The notes beneath the pieces were generated by a model that did no database searches, was not told the DNA's origin, and saw nothing but the letters and a program-made list of their open reading frames with translations. Shown in pieces: positions 11,768 to 14,592 of a stretch of 14,592 bases of DNA (its first letter is position 1; the number at the start of each line of letters is the position of its first letter). The DNA is from Candidatus Omnitrophota bacterium (GTDB lineage Bacteria > Omnitrophota > Gorgyraeia > Velamenicoccales > Velamenicoccaceae). Location of the stretch: NCBI GenBank assembly GCA_003451585.1, contig DMEU01000023.1:1-14592 (forward strand), in the 5' to 3' direction. The translations under genes were made by a program, and so were the position numbers.

Positions 11768-14592
11768 TCATCTGCATAAATAGAAGAACGGGCAGTTTTG
11801 GCAATACCTGCTGTCCTCCTGGTCGGCGATAAAAGGCACTCCAGGGTCCATGATCTCGGCAAACAAAGCGCCTAAAGAGTTCAAAAAGACAGTCATCGCG
11901 TCTTGTCTTTCCTTGTCATCCTCTTCGTCCTTGAAAAACAGGTTCTTCTCAAGATTGCGTATATTATACAGCGCGGCATTTATCTTAGCGTCTTTCTCTT
12001 CCTGGCGCACTAAATAATAATAAACAGGCAGCTGGAATGATTTGACCGCATCTTTTATAGCCTGGCGGCTTGTCCCTGCGGCAAGGACGCGCTCTGCCGA
12101 AGCAGGCATAACATCGCTTGCGCCTGTCTTATAATCTATAATGAGGAGGCTGTTGTCCAGAAGCCTGTCTATCCTGTCAATCTTTGCCTTGAACCTGAAA
12201 CTTCTGCCGTTGAGCGTTATCTTGTCTTCATATACCTTCTCGACAGATTCGATCCTTTCTATCTCCTGCCCGGCCTCGAACTTAAGGAAACCGGCCAGCC
12301 TCATATCCATGGCCTCCTTGACAAGAAAGGCGTCGGAACTCATCTTCTTTTTGAATTCCTGCTCGAATTTATCTTCAAACAGCCCCATAAAATATTCCCT
12401 GAATCTATCGTCGATGACGGGTCTCCTGCCTACGAACTTCCTAAACCCCTCCTCCAGCAGGCTGTGAATGAATATTCCTACATCCACGGCCTCCGGCCCG
12501 TCAAAGAGCGTATCCTTCTCCTTCAAACCCAGGACATACTGGTAATAAAATCTCAATGGGCAATGCAGATAGGTATTAACGCTCGATGCCGAATAACGGT
12601 AGCTTGCCAGGAAATCCATGATGTGCGGCTTCTTAGGGACCTCTATCTCTTTCGGGGCGACCTTGACCATAAAGCCTGCCCTGGGGATGGTATCTGCCTC
12701 CAATGTACCTGCCGCCTTTTGTTTCTCCCACATCAATTTCTCGATAAAGCGGCTCTTCTCCTTGTTATCGTTATCCTGATAAAAAAGATGTGCCCGCCTT
12801 GCGCCTGAAAGAAGCCGGATGAATTGATAGTGCTGGATCTCTTCTTCCTTCTCGAGCCTGTTCAACCCGAGGCTTAAGGAAACATCTCTGGGGATAAGCG
12901 GCTCATGTATCTTTAATTTCGGCAGGACGGATTCATTCGCGTCCAAAACGATCACATTCTCAAAATTCAAAGAGCGTGTCTCAAATAAACCCAGGACCTG
13001 CAGGCCTGCCAAGGGCGAACCGCTGAAATTGACCATCTCCGTATCAAGCTTATTTTTAAAAACATTGAAAATATCATCTTTGCCGAACAGCTCATCCTTG
13101 AATGAGGCTTTTCCAAATTCCTCGGCTATCGCGTATATCTTCTCGGCTATCTTCAGGTTCAATGGGTACTTATCCAGGAAGCTCTTCTCTAAGAGCACAT
13201 CAAGGAACTTCTTCAGGCATACGGAAAAATCCCCCATCGTCCCTACGCCTTCCCAATCAGTGAATAAAAACTTATGCAAAAAACTTAAGATATCTTTTAA
13301 GTCCTGGGTATTTATGCGGACATCCATGTGCCCGGTCATTGCAAGGGCCGCCTCATATATAAGCCCCTCATTGGCGATATCACCAAGGCCGACAAAAAGG
13401 CTCCCGCCCAGAGACGCCCCGCCTGAACCCGCCAGCGCCTCCTCTACCTTATGTATAAGTATCCTTGTCACGCCGGCATCATGCGCCAATGTAAGGTTTT
13501 TTATGAGCGGATGGCTCAAAAGCCTTAGGTAATCTTTCGAATAATAAGCCCCCGGCTTTTTTGTCTCCTGGGCGGCGAACAAGCCCTCAAAAAGAGAATA
13601 CAGCGAGCTCCTGGATACGGGATACCCCATGGAAATATTGAATGGGCCGCCCATGAACGCGGCGCTCTCCGAAAGCAGAGGGACTATGCTCTCCGGGTCA
13701 GGCAGCACGATGACGGTCTTTTCCGGGTCCTCTATGGACTTTAAGGCCTCCCTCGCGTAGCAAACCTGTGAGTGCAGGTCAAAACCCGACTGGATCGAAA
13801 GTTCATACTCAGGCACCTTCACTGTCTTGGGCCTTATGGCGACGCCCAGCCACTTGGAAGCACGGGCTAAGACAGACCACTCCCTGTCATCCCCCTGAAA
13901 AAATAGAAACGCCTTTTTCCTGTCATATAACGACTCTAACAACATCTCTTCGGTCTTATGCAGATAGAAAAAATTACAGAAAAAGATATCGTCAAACTCG
14001 GGGAACCCTTCATCCTTTATACTTGCCGCAGCCAAGAAGTACATAAAACCCCTTGTGTAGGCTCTCTTATCTCTCAATACCTCATGGAAGGCCTGGCGCA
14101 AAGATACTATACGGGTAAGCAGGATATTTATGCTCTCCGGCACATCATACCCTATCGCGGCATGGTGCTGGATATCCGTCAAAGGTTTCGCCTCGACATA
14201 CTCCAGGTCAAGTTGTTCGATGAAAGCCAAAATCTCCCTGGCCCACGGAAGGAATTTAGCAAAAGTCCTCCTGCCTTCCAGCACGTCAGGAGCCAGCTTT
14301 TCAGCCAGGCGATAAATAGTAAAACACGCCTCCAGGTCCGATATCTTTGTATAATGGCCGCGCCTTAAAAGCACGGCCTCCACAAATTCATCCATCGAGA
14401 AAAATTTAGGAGGCAAGAACGGCTTCTTGATCCTACCGGAGAGCTCCTTCTGCAAAAAGAGGCGCGGCCTGGCACCACCGAAAACAACTGCCAACTTACT
14501 TAAATCTTTGCCTTGGCCTATAATGTTGGCTTCGATGAACGAGGCCAGCTCTTTTATAAAATCATCAGCGAGGCTGTATGTTATGACGTTAT
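11768..14592 (-). CDS. AddB/RecB-type PD-(D/E)XK nuclease, 5' end cut by window edge
   Basis: Predicted helicase-like/exonuclease subunit of an AddAB-type double-strand-break repair enzyme. The C-terminal nuclease domain is clear. It opens with a Ser-Ala-Ser-Ser stretch leading to YLHCPLRFYY (Cys codon 12560-12562), then GIFIHSLLEEGF with the motif-I His, and IIDYKTG (Asp codon 12134-12136, Lys codon 12128-12130). It ends in CQNCPFFYLCR. That Cys plus the three terminal Cys match the 4Fe-4S staple of AddB nucleases. Upstream are degenerate helicase-like blocks such as NVIVLDANESVLP, but no Walker A loop is visible in the part present. A TTG at 14492-14494 could be read as a start, but the frame stays open for 32 more codons to the edge, and those residues (NVITYSLADDFIKEL onward) look like the family's N-terminus. 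I therefore call the gene partial, with its start beyond 14592. AddA is not in the window. The stop lies 21 nt before the PEGA gene. Confidence 0.85.
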   Translation of the reverse strand, partial: NVITYSLADDFIKELASFIEANIIGQGKDLSKLAVVFGGARPRLFLQKELSGRIKKPFLPPKFFSMDEFVEAVLLRRGHYTKISDLEACFTIYRLAEKLAPDVLEGRRTFAKFLPWAREILAFIEQLDLEYVEAKPLTDIQHHAAIGYDVPESINILLTRIVSLRQAFHEVLRDKRAYTRGFMYFLAAASIKDEGFPEFDDIFFCNFFYLHKTEEMLLESLYDRKKAFLFFQGDDREWSVLARASKWLGVAIRPKTVKVPEYELSIQSGFDLHSQVCYAREALKSIEDPEKTVIVLPDPESIVPLLSESAAFMGGPFNISMGYPVSRSSLYSLFEGLFAAQETKKPGAYYSKDYLRLLSHPLIKNLTLAHDAGVTRILIHKVEEALAGSGGASLGGSLFVGLGDIANEGLIYEAALAMTGHMDVRINTQDLKDILSFLHKFLFTDWEGVGTMGDFSVCLKKFLDVLLEKSFLDKYPLNLKIAEKIYAIAEEFGKASFKDELFGKDDIFNVFKNKLDTEMVNFSGSPLAGLQVLGLFETRSLNFENVIVLDANESVLPKLKIHEPLIPRDVSLSLGLNRLEKEEEIQHYQFIRLLSGARRAHLFYQDNDNKEKSRFIEKLMWEKQKAAGTLEADTIPRAGFMVKVAPKEIEVPKKPHIMDFLASYRYSASSVNTYLHCPLRFYYQYVLGLKEKDTLFDGPEAVDVGIFIHSLLEEGFRKFVGRRPVIDDRFREYFMGLFEDKFEQEFKKKMSSDAFLVKEAMDMRLAGFLKFEAGQEIERIESVEKVYEDKITLNGRSFRFKAKIDRIDRLLDNSLLIIDYKTGASDVMPASAERVLAAGTSRQAIKDAVKSFQLPVYYYLVRQEEKDAKINAALYNIRNLEKNLFFKDEEDDKERQDAMTVFLNSLGALFAEIMDPGVPFIADQEDSRYCQNCPFFYLCR

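Noticed and set aside
11747..11770. Short inverted repeat GATGA-GATC-ATC near the nuclease stop
   Set aside because: The stem is too short and has no T-tract; the spot is better explained by the Shine-Dalgarno of the PEGA gene.

Overview
The window is one long run of minus-strand genes from a diderm (Gram-negative-type) bacterium. The diderm reading rests on a TamB-type envelope protein and a lipobox lipoprotein. TAA, TAG and TGA all end genes here, so the code is standard. I cannot place the organism. The mix of TamB, PEGA protein, processive GT2 and PAS/HAMP signalling genes would fit a Deltaproteobacteria-like or Omnitrophota-like genome, but that is only an impression. No real gene is seen on the plus strand, and no tRNA, rRNA, CRISPR array or insertion sequence was found.

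Transcription runs from high to low coordinates. First comes an AddB/RecB-type PD-(D/E)XK nuclease whose start lies beyond the right edge of the window. A tightly packed envelope group follows: a membrane-anchored PEGA protein, a processive family-2 glycosyltransferase (overlapping by 17 nt) and a very short TamB-like protein. A candidate promoter sits between TamB and the next gene.

Next is a five-gene signalling cluster (8179 to 2054): a dCache histidine kinase, an Rcp1-type single-domain response regulator, a REC-PAS-PAS protein, a PhnD-type substrate-binding lipoprotein with no transporter genes beside it, and a HAMP-PAS-GAF membrane receptor with no kinase domain. The REC-PAS-PAS protein and the HAMP-PAS-GAF receptor end in nearly the same ~50-residue tail, which ties them to one pathway. 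No DNA-binding or enzymatic output domain is visible. I infer a ligand-sensing phosphorelay in which the lipoprotein reports a solute to the receptor, and the shared tail joins receptor and regulator to a partner that may be encoded elsewhere.

The left end carries a second compact group: a COG1926-type phosphoribosyltransferase, a small FMN-binding-split-barrel protein and an alpha/beta hydrolase. A possible 29-residue membrane peptide and a weak hairpin/T-tract terminator follow. The first 156 bases hold no gene I can support.

Most junctions overlap or lie within about 20 nt, and several starts appear to be set by a Shine-Dalgarno sequence that overlaps the previous stop codon.
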